The notes beneath the pieces are model-generated. The model saw only the letters and a list, made by a program, of their open reading frames with translations, was not told the origin of the DNA and ran no database searches. A stretch of 43,029 bases of DNA. It comes from a bacterium TMED88. Lineage in GTDB: Bacteria > Myxococcota_A > UBA9160 > UBA4427. Location of the stretch: contig NHEP01000038.1 in NCBI GenBank assembly GCA_002171515.1, forward strand, positions 1 through 43,029, given 5' to 3'. The position numbers were made by a program, and so were the translations under genes. Numbering within the stretch: position 1 is the first letter of the stretch; every line of letters begins with the position of its first letter. Positions 24,828 through 33,917 of the stretch are shown here, piece after piece.

Positions 24828-26192
24828 TCAGCCTTGCGAAACCGGCTCGCGCATGGTCACGAACTCTTCGGCAGACGTCGGATGAATGCCGATCGTGGCG
24901 TCGAACTGATCCTTCGTCAGGCCGGCTTTCACCGCCACAGCGAATCCCTGCACGATCTCGCCGGCTTCATGACCCACCATATGGACCCCGAGAACCTGCT
25001 GGCTCTGCGAATCAACAACCAGCTTCATCATGCTTTTCGACTGCGAGTCCGTGAGGGTCTGCTTGAGCGCACGGAAGGTGGAACGGTAGACATCGACCCG
25101 CCTGCCCTGTTCCCGCGCTTCCGATTCGGTCAAGCCGACCGTGGCCGCGGGCGGCTGTGAAAAAACAGCAGCCGGAACAGCCTCGTGGACGGGCTTCATC
25201 GGTCTGGCGTTGAACAAAGTATTGGCCAGACAAATGCCTTCATGCAGAGCCACGGGGGTCAAATTCATCCGGTTCGTGACATCTCCAATCGCGTGAATGC
25301 TCGGCACCGAGGACTGCGAGTAATCATCGACGGCGACCGCCCCAACCGTATCCAAGCGCACACCCGCTTCTTCGAGGCCGATTTCCAAGCTATTCGGCCG
25401 ACGCCCGGTCGCCGCGAGGACTTGGTCCGCTTCCAGTTCACTTCCATCATCCAGGATGGCTCGAAGCCCTCGCGAATGTGGCTCAATCCGCGCCACGTTG
25501 AGACCGAAGCGCAGATCAATTCCAGCCTGCCTCATTTCTTCAGCCAGGTGACTCCGGATGTCGTCATCGAAACCCCTCAGAAACAACGAGCCTCGATAGA
25601 GTTGAACCACGTCCACACCCAGCCCCCGAAAAATTCCGGCAAACTCGACTGCGATGTACCCCCCGCCCACGATCACGATTCGCTCGGGAAGTGAATCAAG
25701 ATAAAATGCCCCCTCCGAGGTGATCGCGAGTTCGCCACCTTCGATTTCCGGCGGCACGAAGGGCGTACTTCCCGTGGCCACCAGAATATGGCGGGCCGTC
25801 GACCGTTTCCCATTCACCTCGACCGTGTGGGGATCCTTGACCGTGGCCCGTCCTTCGATGCGTTCAACGCCCGCTTGGTCGAGCAGCCTTCCGTAAACAC
25901 CATTGAGGCGTTCAATTTCCCGATTCTTCTGGGCAATGAGCGTCGGCCAGTCAAATTCAGCCCCCTGAATCGACCAGCCATAGCCGGAGGTCGCCTCAGC
26001 CATTTCTTCTTGAAAGGCCGACGCATAGACAAAAAGCTTCTTGGGGATGCAACCGATGTTGACGCAGGTGCCGCCCAGAAAACGTTCCTCGGCCACGGCG
26101 ACCCGGGCCCCGAAGGAGGCGGAAAGACGGCTAGCCCGGACGCCTCCCGAACCAGCCCCTATCACGAATAGATCGTAGTCATAGTCGGACAT
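24828..26192 (-). CDS. gor: Glutathione-disulfide reductase
   Basis: Reduces oxidised glutathione with NADPH through FAD and a redox disulfide. It has 454 residues from the ATG at 26192 (MSDYDYDLFVIGAGSGGVRA). The redox-active motif is GGTCVNIGCIPKK. The NADPH fold opens at IVIVGGGYIAVEFAG, and the second FAD segment is HAIGDVTNRMNLTPVALHEG. The C-terminal catalytic pair is in IGIHPTSAEEFV. SKSMMKLVVDS belongs to the dimer interface. The motifs fit Gor of the plant/proteobacterial type rather than lipoamide or mercuric reductase. It is divergent from the COG0523 GTPase gene, with 49 bases between the starts, so they share one short promoter region. Confidence 0.9.
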   Translation of the reverse strand: MSDYDYDLFVIGAGSGGVRASRLSASFGARVAVAEERFLGGTCVNIGCIPKKLFVYASAFQEEMAEATSGYGWSIQGAEFDWPTLIAQKNREIERLNGVYGRLLDQAGVERIEGRATVKDPHTVEVNGKRSTARHILVATGSTPFVPPEIEGGELAITSEGAFYLDSLPERIVIVGGGYIAVEFAGIFRGLGVDVVQLYRGSLFLRGFDDDIRSHLAEEMRQAGIDLRFGLNVARIEPHSRGLRAILDDGSELEADQVLAATGRRPNSLEIGLEEAGVRLDTVGAVAVDDYSQSSVPSIHAIGDVTNRMNLTPVALHEGICLANTLFNARPMKPVHEAVPAAVFSQPPAATVGLTESEAREQGRRVDVYRSTFRALKQTLTDSQSKSMMKLVVDSQSQQVLGVHMVGHEAGEIVQGFAVAVKAGLTKDQFDATIGIHPTSAEEFVTMREPVSQG

Positions 26193-26241
26193 CGAAAATC
26201 GGGGCTCCCCAAGGCCAGGATGATGGCCTATTGCTCTCTCT

Positions 26242-27153
26242 GTGAGCGAGCGTAACGAAGCCATCGAAGATCGTAAGGTCCCTGCACTGGTCGTTTCCGG
26301 TTTTCTGGGATCCGGGAAAACCACAATGATTCGCCACATTCTGGCGGAAGCCACTCGGCGTGCCGTTAGAGTCGCTCTCGTGTCCAACGAGCTCGGCGCG
26401 CTCGGCATCGACCGAGCCCTGCTCGGAGACGGCGATGAAGCCTATGTCGAGCTGGAGGGCGGCTGCGTCTGCTGCGAGCTCTCCGACGACTTGATTCTGA
26501 CCCTACAGAACCTGTATGAGAGCGTGTCCCCAGATCGGATTGTCGTGGAAACCTCCGGGGTGGCCCTTCCCTGGGACACTCAACTGAACTTTTGGCGACA
26601 CCCGGTGCGGAATTGGATTGGTGACGACATGGCGGTCGTCGTCGTGAACGCTGAGCAGCTTTGCGAAGGCCGTGATCTGGAGGGCACCTTCACGGATCAA
26701 GTCACGTCAGCCGACCTGCTCATCCTCAACAAGATCGATCTCGTCGACGAAGCCAACTTGGCCCTTGCCCATGAGCGACTTCGATCCATCGAGCCGGAGG
26801 CGCCGGTGGTCACCGCCCGACACGGCGCCGTGGACGTCGCGCTCCTCTTTCCGCCGGATGCCGATCAAGTGGATCGGAGCGGGGCCATTCCCGAGGCCCC
26901 AAGTCACACCCACGAGCAATTTGAAACCGAGATTTGGACCCCCCCGGTTGGCCTCAGCGCCGAGCAATTGGAGACCGAACTCTCGCAGCCCCAGTTGCTG
27001 CGGGCCAAGGGGTTTGTCCAAACCGACCAAGGCCCACGCCTTGTTCAGGTCGTCGGGCACCGGGTCGAGCTCCACGAAATCGAATATACGCCCCCCGAGT
27101 CACTCCAGGGCCGCGTGGTCCTCATCCGCAGGGCCGCTCAATCCAATTCGTGA
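26242..27153 (+). CDS. COG0523 (CobW/P47K family) GTPase
   Basis: A 303-residue G3E GTPase of the kind that delivers metal ions. The P-loop is GFLGSGKTT at about residue 20. The family's metal-binding CxCC is in ELEGGCVCCELSDDL, followed by VETSGVALP and the guanine-specificity NKID. A C-terminal CobW_C-like domain follows (TEIWTPPVGLSAEQLETEL, then RAKGFVQTD). A short HTH (His-Thr-His) sits before the C-terminal domain; it is not the long His tract of zinc chaperones. The metal could be zinc, iron or cobalt. The reductase at 14370 needs cobalamin, but no genetic link to it is visible. The GTG start at 26242 is the first good codon after the gor start. Confidence 0.88.
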   Translation: MSERNEAIEDRKVPALVVSGFLGSGKTTMIRHILAEATRRAVRVALVSNELGALGIDRALLGDGDEAYVELEGGCVCCELSDDLILTLQNLYESVSPDRIVVETSGVALPWDTQLNFWRHPVRNWIGDDMAVVVVNAEQLCEGRDLEGTFTDQVTSADLLILNKIDLVDEANLALAHERLRSIEPEAPVVTARHGAVDVALLFPPDADQVDRSGAIPEAPSHTHEQFETEIWTPPVGLSAEQLETELSQPQLLRAKGFVQTDQGPRLVQVVGHRVELHEIEYTPPESLQGRVVLIRRAAQSNS

Positions 27154-27204
27154 GAAGAGGACTATCATTCGTGCGTTTCAACAGATTGCGAATGGAAGCC
27201 GCCC

Positions 27205-28446
27205 ATGACCGCCGAGTCGCCCGCCTCCGAGAGCCCGACGCCGATTCCGACTGGGCTCCAGCTGACATCGCTTGATCCGGCGTTCTGCGCAGACCCCTAC
27301 CCGATCCTCCACAGACTTCGCGCCGAGGATCCCATTCACCGAGATGAAGTACTCGGGCGCCTATTTTTCACTCGGCACGACGATGTCCGTTCAATTCTTT
27401 ACGACTTGACGCTCGTCACCGACCCTCGAAAGTCCCGACCCAACTCATTCGTCGACCGCTTCCTTCGAGATGGCGACAATGAACCCTCGATGCTCCTCAT
27501 GGACGAACCGGAGCACAAGCGGCTGCGTTCTTTAGTGAGCGGATCCTTTACGCCGCGGGCCGTTGAACGGTGGCGGCCCCGGGTTCGCGCGATTGCGGAG
27601 CGCCTCGTCAATGAGCTGGAAGCGGGCCAGCACGACCTGATGGCAAAATTGGCCAAACCACTCCCCAGCGTAGTGATTGCGGAATTACTGGGCGTCGATG
27701 CCAGTCGGCACGATGATTTTAAGAAGTGGTCCGACGATGTCGTCGTCATCGGTTTCAACCCCAGCCCGACTGAGGAGGAAACCGCTCGGGGCGAGGCCAG
27801 TCGGAAGTGCCTTGAAGACTTTCTGCTGAGTGAAATTGAAAAACGTCGAGGCGACCCCCAAGACGATCTCCTCAGCGAGCTTTTGCGCGCTCAGCAGGGT
27901 CAAGATCGGCTCAGCGATCACGAAATTTTTCAACAGTGCCAACTCCTGCTCGTGGCGGGCAATGTGACCACCACGGACCTGATCGGAAATGGCGTCAAGG
28001 CGCTCTCTGAGAATCCAGAACAGCAGAAAATTCTACGAGAGCAGCCCGAATACCTCGCCAACGCGGTCGAGGAGACCCTACGATTTGACTCCCCCGTCGT
28101 GAATTCTGGCCGGACAGCGTCGGTCGATTTCGAATTTCAGGGCACTCCGATCTTAAAGGGCGAGTCGCTTTCGGTCTCTCTGGCCGCTGCAAATCGGGAT
28201 CCGGCCATTTATCCAGAACCAGATCGCTTCGATGTCCGACGCCCGGATACGCACCACCATGCCTTTGGAGGCGGGCGGCACCTATGCCTCGGCGCACACC
28301 TCGCCCGGCTCGAAGCCCAAGAGACCTTCGCCGCCCTGCTTCAACGCTTTCGCCACTTTGAGCGGGGTGCCGAAGGCCATGAGTACGCTGCGATTCCCAG
28401 CTTTCGGAGCCTGAAAAAGCTCTGGCTCGACTTCCGAGCAGCCTGA
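27205..28446 (+). CDS. Cytochrome P450
   Basis: A soluble bacterial P450 of 413 residues. The K-helix ExxR is in VEETLRFDSPV. The heme-binding loop is FGGGRHLCLGAHLARLEA, with the thiolate Cys, near residue 355. The I-helix reads LLVAGNVTTTDLIGNG, where the usual acidic residue before the two threonines is Val. MDEPEHKRLRSLVSGSFTPRAVE is the typical C-helix region. Substrate unknown. It follows the COG0523 gene by 51 bases on the same strand. Ferredoxin and ferredoxin reductase partners are not nearby. The ATG at 27205 has GGAAG upstream. Confidence 0.95.
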   Translation: MTAESPASESPTPIPTGLQLTSLDPAFCADPYPILHRLRAEDPIHRDEVLGRLFFTRHDDVRSILYDLTLVTDPRKSRPNSFVDRFLRDGDNEPSMLLMDEPEHKRLRSLVSGSFTPRAVERWRPRVRAIAERLVNELEAGQHDLMAKLAKPLPSVVIAELLGVDASRHDDFKKWSDDVVVIGFNPSPTEEETARGEASRKCLEDFLLSEIEKRRGDPQDDLLSELLRAQQGQDRLSDHEIFQQCQLLLVAGNVTTTDLIGNGVKALSENPEQQKILREQPEYLANAVEETLRFDSPVVNSGRTASVDFEFQGTPILKGESLSVSLAAANRDPAIYPEPDRFDVRRPDTHHHAFGGGRHLCLGAHLARLEAQETFAALLQRFRHFERGAEGHEYAAIPSFRSLKKLWLDFRAA

Positions 28447-28490
28447 TCGACGGGAACCCCCGTCCAGTGGGCCACAAAATTAGGTCTGTC

Positions 28491-29207
28491 TCAAGTCTGA
28501 GCTGGCTTCGACCGAGCGGAACGCGAAACACGTTGACGTGAGCGCGGCCCGCCACCGCCCGCGCGCTCCTCTTCCCGCTTGCGCTTTTCCGTCGCCGCCC
28601 AAGAGCAGACCGGGCATTCCCTCAGATTATGACCTCGCGCGGGGCAGTGCTCCCGGCCGAAAAAAATAATCGCCAGATGGAGCCAATTCCAATCGCTGTC
28701 CGGAAAAAGCCGCTTGAGATCCCGCTCGGTGCGTTCCACCGACTCTCCTTTCGAAAGGCCCCAACGCGCCGCGAGGCGGTGAATATGGGTATCGACAGGA
28801 AACGCCGGGACACCGAACGCCTGGGCCATGACGACGCTCGCCGTCTTATGCCCCACCCCGGGAAGCGCCTCAAGGGCCGTGATGTCCGCGGGCACTTCAG
28901 CCTCGTGCTGATCCACCAAGATCTGGGAAAGCGCCGAGATATTTCGGGCTTTGCTCGGGGCAAGACCACAAGTTCGGATGAACGAAAGAATCTTGGCCTC
29001 AGGAAGCCGAGCCATAGATGGAGGGTCGGCTGCGGCCCGAAAGAGCGCCGGCGTCACTTGGTTGACCCGCTCGTCTGTACATTGAGCGGACAGAAGTACA
29101 GCAATCAACAGAGTAAAAGGATCCTGGTGGTCCAGGGGAACCGGAGGGTCGGGATAGAGCGTATGAAGGATCCTGCGGATTTGAAGGGCCTTTTCGGCTC
29201 GCGTCAT
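28491..29207 (-). CDS. nth: Endonuclease III (DNA glycosylase/AP lyase)
   Basis: Removes oxidised pyrimidines and cuts the resulting abasic site. About 238 residues from the ATG at 29207. The helix-hairpin-helix LPGVGHKTASVVMAQAFG carries the catalytic Lys, and FPVDTHIHRLAARWG the catalytic Asp. FTLLIAVLLSAQCTDERVNQ near the N-terminus is standard. The iron-sulfur loop is unusual: EHCPARGHNLRECPVCSW gives C-x9-C-x2-C, and the fourth Cys found in E. coli Nth (C-x6-C-x2-C-x5-C) is missing. The protein then ends with a basic tail of about 30 Arg/Lys-rich residues. Convergent with the P450 gene, divergent from the PP2C gene. Confidence 0.93.
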   Translation of the reverse strand: MTRAEKALQIRRILHTLYPDPPVPLDHQDPFTLLIAVLLSAQCTDERVNQVTPALFRAAADPPSMARLPEAKILSFIRTCGLAPSKARNISALSQILVDQHEAEVPADITALEALPGVGHKTASVVMAQAFGVPAFPVDTHIHRLAARWGLSKGESVERTERDLKRLFPDSDWNWLHLAIIFFGREHCPARGHNLRECPVCSWAATEKRKREEERAGGGGPRSRQRVSRSARSKPAQT

Positions 29208-29392
29208 AACGGTCAAAAGATAGCCAAACCGGCGCCCCCCCAGGCCGCGTGAAACGCATCGTCCATTCCCAGCACGGCGCGAACCCTCTACCATGCGTCA
29301 GGCCTTGGGGCGACCATCCCGGGGCCCCGGAAGCGAGGCGCTTTCCGGAGAATTTTCCGAAATTCGAACAGACACAGGAGCCGAACGCCGAA

Positions 29393-30334
29393 ATGAACGC
29401 GCGCCGGCCCCTCTCAGATGACTCCACGGAAGGCCAAAACACCGGAGTCCGCTTTGACATCGAATCCGTGAAAACCGTCGGCGACACCCATGTGGGCCGG
29501 GTGCGTCGCGTCAATCAAGACGAGTACGGAGAGTGGAGCCACCCGAGGACTGGGCAGAAAGTAATCTTCGTAGCCGATGGGATGGGCGGCCATCGCGGCG
29601 GCGAGGTCGCCAGCCAGCTTGCGGTCGAAGAAGTCGGCGCAGCTTTTCTCGCCGAACCCGACGAAGCCCCGCAAGAGATCCTATCCAGGGCCTTTGAAAG
29701 AGCGAATCGCACAATTTTTGAGCGAGCCCGCCGCGAGGCGTCGCTCAGCGGGATGGGCACAACCGGGGTTGCACTCCTGCTGACAGAGAACAGGAGGGCC
29801 TGGGTCGCGCACGTCGGCGATAGCCGTCTGTACCGCCTTCGGCGGGGCGAAATGGAGTTGCTGACCAGCGACCACTCCGTTGTCGGAGAATTGGTGCGGC
29901 GTGGGCAGATCTCTCTGGAGGAGGCTCGCGTTCATCCGCAGAGCAACGAGATTCTCCGCGCCATCGGGACGCGGCTTAACCTCCAGGTCGACCTCAGGGA
30001 AATCGACGTGCAGCCAAACGACCGCTTTCTTCTCTGCAGCGACGGGCTAACAAGCATGCTCCCTGACCCAGAGGTGGAGGAAGTGCTCCGTTCCAAAAAC
30101 ATCGAGGTCGCGGTACCTGAGCTCATCGAATTGGCCAACGAAGCAGGAGGCTCAGACAACATTACCCTGGTTGTCGCCGAAATCCCCTCGGCATCCGCTT
30201 CCGCAGACCAGACCGTAGGCCCCGGCCCGGAGCCCGCCGCGAGTGGGTCAGGAATCCGCTGGCTTGTGCTGCTGGCGCTCATCGGTGGCCTCCTGCTGCT
30301 CTTCCTCGGTGGCGGCGATCCGGGCCGTCCGTGA
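29393..30334 (+). CDS. PP2C-family protein serine/threonine phosphatase, membrane-anchored
   Basis: A Mg/Mn-dependent phosphatase of the bacterial Stp/PrpC type, 313 residues. Motifs: GRVRRVNQDEYG, VADGMGGHRGGEVAS, SGMGTTGVALLL, AWVAHVGDSRLYRLRRGEM, LLTSDHSVVGELVRRG, FLLCSDGLTSML and GGSDNITLVVAEI, with all the metal-binding aspartates. After an Ala/Pro/Ser linker the protein ends in a transmembrane segment (WLVLLALIGGLLLLFLGG), so the catalytic domain faces the cytoplasm. AGGAG upstream of 29393 supports this start. A partner Ser/Thr kinase, which often sits next to it, is not in the window. The DUF3516 helicase gene follows by about 70 bases. Confidence 0.92.
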   Translation: MNARRPLSDDSTEGQNTGVRFDIESVKTVGDTHVGRVRRVNQDEYGEWSHPRTGQKVIFVADGMGGHRGGEVASQLAVEEVGAAFLAEPDEAPQEILSRAFERANRTIFERARREASLSGMGTTGVALLLTENRRAWVAHVGDSRLYRLRRGEMELLTSDHSVVGELVRRGQISLEEARVHPQSNEILRAIGTRLNLQVDLREIDVQPNDRFLLCSDGLTSMLPDPEVEEVLRSKNIEVAVPELIELANEAGGSDNITLVVAEIPSASASADQTVGPGPEPAASGSGIRWLVLLALIGGLLLLFLGGGDPGRP

Positions 30335-30407
30335 GTCAAGCCGTTCAGCTCCGCGCCTGTGAAGCTCGTTTGGGTCGAAGTCCATCTCTGAACGAAAAGT
30401 GCACACC

Positions 30408-32993
30408 ATGACGGACGGCTCGGACCAAAAGAGCATGGCGCAGGGCACCACCTCCTCTGGCCGGCTGATCGATCGCCTAACCGCCGGGGAAGTCGTCGAT
30501 CCCGCCCAAATGCTCGATCTGTTTTTGAGTTGGGTCCACGAGCAAGGTCTCTCACCTTACCCCGCACAGGAAGAGGCCCTGCTCGAGTTAATGACCGGCC
30601 GGCATGTCATTCTCAGCACCCCCACCGGCTCGGGCAAAAGTCTCGTGGCACTGGGACTCCACTTCAAGGCGATGTGTGAGTCTCGCCGTTCCTTCTACAC
30701 CGCGCCCATCAAAGCATTGGTCAGCGAAAAATTCTTCGACCTCTGCGAGCATTTTGGCGCCGAAAACGTGGGCATGCTGACGGGGGACGCCAGCCTCAAT
30801 TGGAGTGCTCCAATCATCTGCTGCACCGCCGAAGTGCTTTCCAATATGTCGATTGCTCAAGGGGAACGCTGTGATTCCCCCTATGTCGTCATGGATGAGT
30901 TCCATTACTACGGCGACCGGGATCGAGGGACCGCTTGGCAGATCCCGCTCATTACCCTACCCCAGACTCGTTTTCTCCTGATGTCGGCCACACTCGGCGA
31001 CACGCGAGAGATCGAAAAAAAGATCGAAGCAAGAACGGGCATTGGCGTTTCCCGCGTCCACTCGGAAGACCGTCCGGTCCCATTGAACTTTCGCTATGTC
31101 GAAGATCCGATCCACGAGACAGTCGAAGACCTGCTCGCTGATGAAGAGGCCCCGATCTACATCGTTCACTTCACACAGCGAGAAGCAACCGAACTCGCTC
31201 AAGCATTAACGAGTGCCAAAGTCATTAACCGAAAACGCCGGGAAGCCATCCGGGAGGCCATCGGCGACTTTCGCTTTGATACACCCTTTGGGCGAGACAT
31301 GCGGCGACTTCTCCTGCACGGCATCGGGCTTCACCACGCGGGCCTGCTTCCGAAGTACAGACTGCTGTGCGAACGCATCGCGCAACAAGGACTCCTCGCG
31401 GTCATTTGCGGGACGGACACTTTGGGCGTCGGCGTGAACGTTCCCATTCGCACCGTTCTATTCACAAAACTTTCAAAATTTGACGGCAAAAAGGTTTCCT
31501 TGCTCCGCGTTCGAGATTTCAAGCAAATCGCCGGACGAGCGGGACGCAAAGGCTTTGATGACCGCGGCAGTGTAGTCGTCCAAGCCCCCGAACACGTCAT
31601 TGAAAACAAAAAAGCCGAACAAAGGGCCCGAACCCAAGCCCACCGAAGAAAGAAAATAAAGAAAAGAGCCCCGCCCAAGGGTTTTGTCGGCTGGGGGAAG
31701 GACACCTTCAACCGGTTGGTGCATAGCCCGCCCGAAACCCTTCGCTCTCGCTTCGTGATCGGCCATGGACTGATCGTCGCGTGTCTGCAAAGTGAAGTTG
31801 GACGAGGTGACGCCGGCCGAGGATACCGAGCCTTGGCAGACCTCATTGACCTCTGCCACGAATCCGCCGAGCGCAAACGCAGACTCCGCCGTGCGGCGGC
31901 CGCCCTCTTCCGGTCGCTTCTACGAGCAGACATCGTCGAATTAGTACGGGACGGAGAGACCGGACGGGCTGGCGTCCGCATTGCCCAAGAGCTTCAAGAA
32001 GATTTTTCGCTGCATCAAAGTCTCTCGCTCTACCTCGTAGACGCAGCCAACGCCCTCGATCGAAATTCTCCCGACTATGCACTCGACCTTTTGAGCGTGA
32101 CGGAGGCCATACTCGACGACCCTCGACCGATCCTCTACGCCCAAGAAAGAAAGATGAAAGGTGAGCTGATCGCCCGACTCAAGGCTGAGCGCGTGCCCTA
32201 TGAGGAGCGTATGGAGAAGCTCGAACAGATCAGTTGGCCCAAACCGGGTGAGGACTTTATTCGCGAAACCTTCGCGCTCTTTGCCTCGAGCCACCCTTGG
32301 GTGGGGAACAGCGACATCCATCCGAAAGGCGTGGCCCGCGAAATCTACGAAACCTATTCGGATTGGGGCGACTATGTGAAGCGCATGGAAATCGCCCGAG
32401 TCGAGGGCCTCCTCCTACGCTATCTCGGCCAGGTCCACGACACGCTGATCCGCACCATTCCCTCCTCGTTCAGGACGGAAGAAATGGAGGACATCGCTGC
32501 CTTTTTCCGCTCCATGGTCCTGCGGGTCGATTCAAGCCTGGTCCAAGCCTGGGAGGACATGATTCGGCCGGAGGAAGAAGTCCCTGCGGATACCCACTCC
32601 CCGCGCGAATATGACCTCGCCCTCGACGCGCGCGCACTCCGGGCCAGAATTCGAAGTGAGCTTCAATCGATCGTTCGATCTCTCGCCGCGGAGCGATACG
32701 CAGAAATCCCTGACTTTCTCCATCCTTCGAGCCGTGAATCCTGGACCCCCGAGAGCGTCGAGGTCGCGATGCAGAGCTTCTATCAGGCTTACGAGACCGT
32801 TCTCTACGACCCCCGAGCCCGACAAGCGCATCTCTGCGTGATCACCGAAATGGAGCCTCGATTGTGGAGGGTCCGACAGGTTTTGTTGGACGACGCCGAC
32901 GACCGGCTGTTCGCCCTCGACGGCCAGGTCGATTTGCGGACTGAAATGAATCCGGCAGAGCCGCTTTTCAGGCTCTCTGGGATTGGCGAGTAG
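30408..32993 (+). CDS. DEAD/DEAH-box helicase with DUF3516 domain
   Basis: A superfamily 2 (Ski2/Mtr4-like) ATP-dependent helicase of 861 residues. Motifs in order: the Q-like YPAQEEALLELMTG, Walker A STPTGSGKS, TAPIKALVSEKF, Walker B VMDEFHYYGD (DEFH instead of DEAH), LMSATLGD, then helicase C motifs GIGLHHAGLLPKYR, TDTLGVGVNVP and QIAGRAGRKGFDDRG. A Lys/Arg-rich insertion follows (HRRKKIKKRAP). The C-terminal half of about 400 residues matches the DUF3516 type known mainly in Actinobacteria, with a helical arrangement similar to the Ski2 ratchet. RNA turnover is a likely role but is not proven. A GTG three codons upstream (30399) is an alternative start. Confidence 0.9.
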   Translation: MTDGSDQKSMAQGTTSSGRLIDRLTAGEVVDPAQMLDLFLSWVHEQGLSPYPAQEEALLELMTGRHVILSTPTGSGKSLVALGLHFKAMCESRRSFYTAPIKALVSEKFFDLCEHFGAENVGMLTGDASLNWSAPIICCTAEVLSNMSIAQGERCDSPYVVMDEFHYYGDRDRGTAWQIPLITLPQTRFLLMSATLGDTREIEKKIEARTGIGVSRVHSEDRPVPLNFRYVEDPIHETVEDLLADEEAPIYIVHFTQREATELAQALTSAKVINRKRREAIREAIGDFRFDTPFGRDMRRLLLHGIGLHHAGLLPKYRLLCERIAQQGLLAVICGTDTLGVGVNVPIRTVLFTKLSKFDGKKVSLLRVRDFKQIAGRAGRKGFDDRGSVVVQAPEHVIENKKAEQRARTQAHRRKKIKKRAPPKGFVGWGKDTFNRLVHSPPETLRSRFVIGHGLIVACLQSEVGRGDAGRGYRALADLIDLCHESAERKRRLRRAAAALFRSLLRADIVELVRDGETGRAGVRIAQELQEDFSLHQSLSLYLVDAANALDRNSPDYALDLLSVTEAILDDPRPILYAQERKMKGELIARLKAERVPYEERMEKLEQISWPKPGEDFIRETFALFASSHPWVGNSDIHPKGVAREIYETYSDWGDYVKRMEIARVEGLLLRYLGQVHDTLIRTIPSSFRTEEMEDIAAFFRSMVLRVDSSLVQAWEDMIRPEEEVPADTHSPREYDLALDARALRARIRSELQSIVRSLAAERYAEIPDFLHPSSRESWTPESVEVAMQSFYQAYETVLYDPRARQAHLCVITEMEPRLWRVRQVLLDDADDRLFALDGQVDLRTEMNPAEPLFRLSGIGE

Positions 32994-33004
32994 TCCAATC
33001 CCAG
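32977..33004. terminator. Bidirectional hairpin straddling the helicase stop
   Basis: A perfect 10-bp stem (CTGGGATTGG with CCAATCCCAG) and an 8-base loop that contains the helicase TAG codon. It sits between two convergent genes, 6 bases from the stop of the lyase gene on the other strand. There is no T tract on either side. Confidence 0.6.
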
Positions 33005-33010
33005 TGCGGC

Positions 33011-33910
33011 CTAGTCTTTCTCGGTCCGATACCGGTCTAGCTCGGAATCATATTCGGGAAAGCCCACGATCTCTCGAAGCGCTTCGAAGGGCAACGGACC
33101 ATCGGGGGTTTGACCGACGCGGAGCGCCTCAAGCGCGCCCATCATTCCGCGAATGGCCGAAGACAACAGGGTTAGCGGATAGGCCGCAATGGAAAACCCC
33201 AGTTCATCCAAGCGAGTCGGTGACAGCATCGGCGTATCGCCGCCCTCAACCATGTTGGCCATCTTGGCACCGGGTGCTTCGGCACAAAACCTCCGCATCT
33301 CACTCTCGGATTGCGGCGCTTCAAGAAAGAGAATGTCTGCACCCAGGTCGGCGAATGCCCGGACTCGCCAAAGAGCTTCTTCGAAACCATGGTCAAAGCG
33401 CGCATCGGTCCGCGCCATGATGAGCACGTCCGCACCCTCCTCCCGCGCATCCACCGCAGCGCGAATGCGGCGACACGCCTCGTCCCGAGAAACCACTTCC
33501 TTTCCCCGAGTATGTCCGCATCGTTTGGGTGCGACTTGGTCTTCAATCATCGCGCATGCAAAGCCCGCCGCCGCATAGCCTCGAACCGTACGCTTCACAT
33601 TGATCGGGTTTCCATAGCCGGTGTCAGCGTCACCGATCACTGGAATCGAAACCGCCTCGCAAATTTGCCGCCCCTGATCGACCATTTCGCCGTAAGAGAG
33701 CAGGCCCGTGTCGGGCAAACCAGCCCGGGCCGCCGAAACAGCAAAGCCGCTCATGAAGGTCAGCGGAAAACCTGCCCCTTCGATCAAGCGAGCAGAAAGC
33801 GCGTCGAAGCAGCACGGCATGGTGAGCAACCCCGGCGCGTCGAGCAAGCCGCGCAACCGATCCGACGAAGTTTCGGGAGGCGGCTTTTGCAATCGAGGCG
33901 AGTTACCCAT
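33011..33910 (-). CDS. Isocitrate lyase / PEP mutase superfamily enzyme
   Basis: A TIM-barrel enzyme of 299 residues acting on 2- or 3-carboxylates with Mg. Motifs: MPCCFDALSARLIEGAGFPLTFMSGF at the start, VIGDADTGYGN (Mg-binding aspartates), MIEDQVAPKRCGHTRGKEV with the catalytic Cys of the lyase branch, and DVLIMARTDAR. The KRCGH motif speaks for C-C bond cleavage (methylisocitrate lyase, dimethylmalate lyase or similar) rather than phosphonomutase activity, which lacks it. Its length is that of the short lyases, not of isocitrate lyase proper. The substrate cannot be named. It lies 7 bases downstream of the DUF4404 gene on the same strand. Confidence 0.85.
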   Translation of the reverse strand: MGNSPRLQKPPPETSSDRLRGLLDAPGLLTMPCCFDALSARLIEGAGFPLTFMSGFAVSAARAGLPDTGLLSYGEMVDQGRQICEAVSIPVIGDADTGYGNPINVKRTVRGYAAAGFACAMIEDQVAPKRCGHTRGKEVVSRDEACRRIRAAVDAREEGADVLIMARTDARFDHGFEEALWRVRAFADLGADILFLEAPQSESEMRRFCAEAPGAKMANMVEGGDTPMLSPTRLDELGFSIAAYPLTLLSSAIRGMMGALEALRVGQTPDGPLPFEALREIVGFPEYDSELDRYRTEKD

Positions 33911-33917
33911 AGACGAA

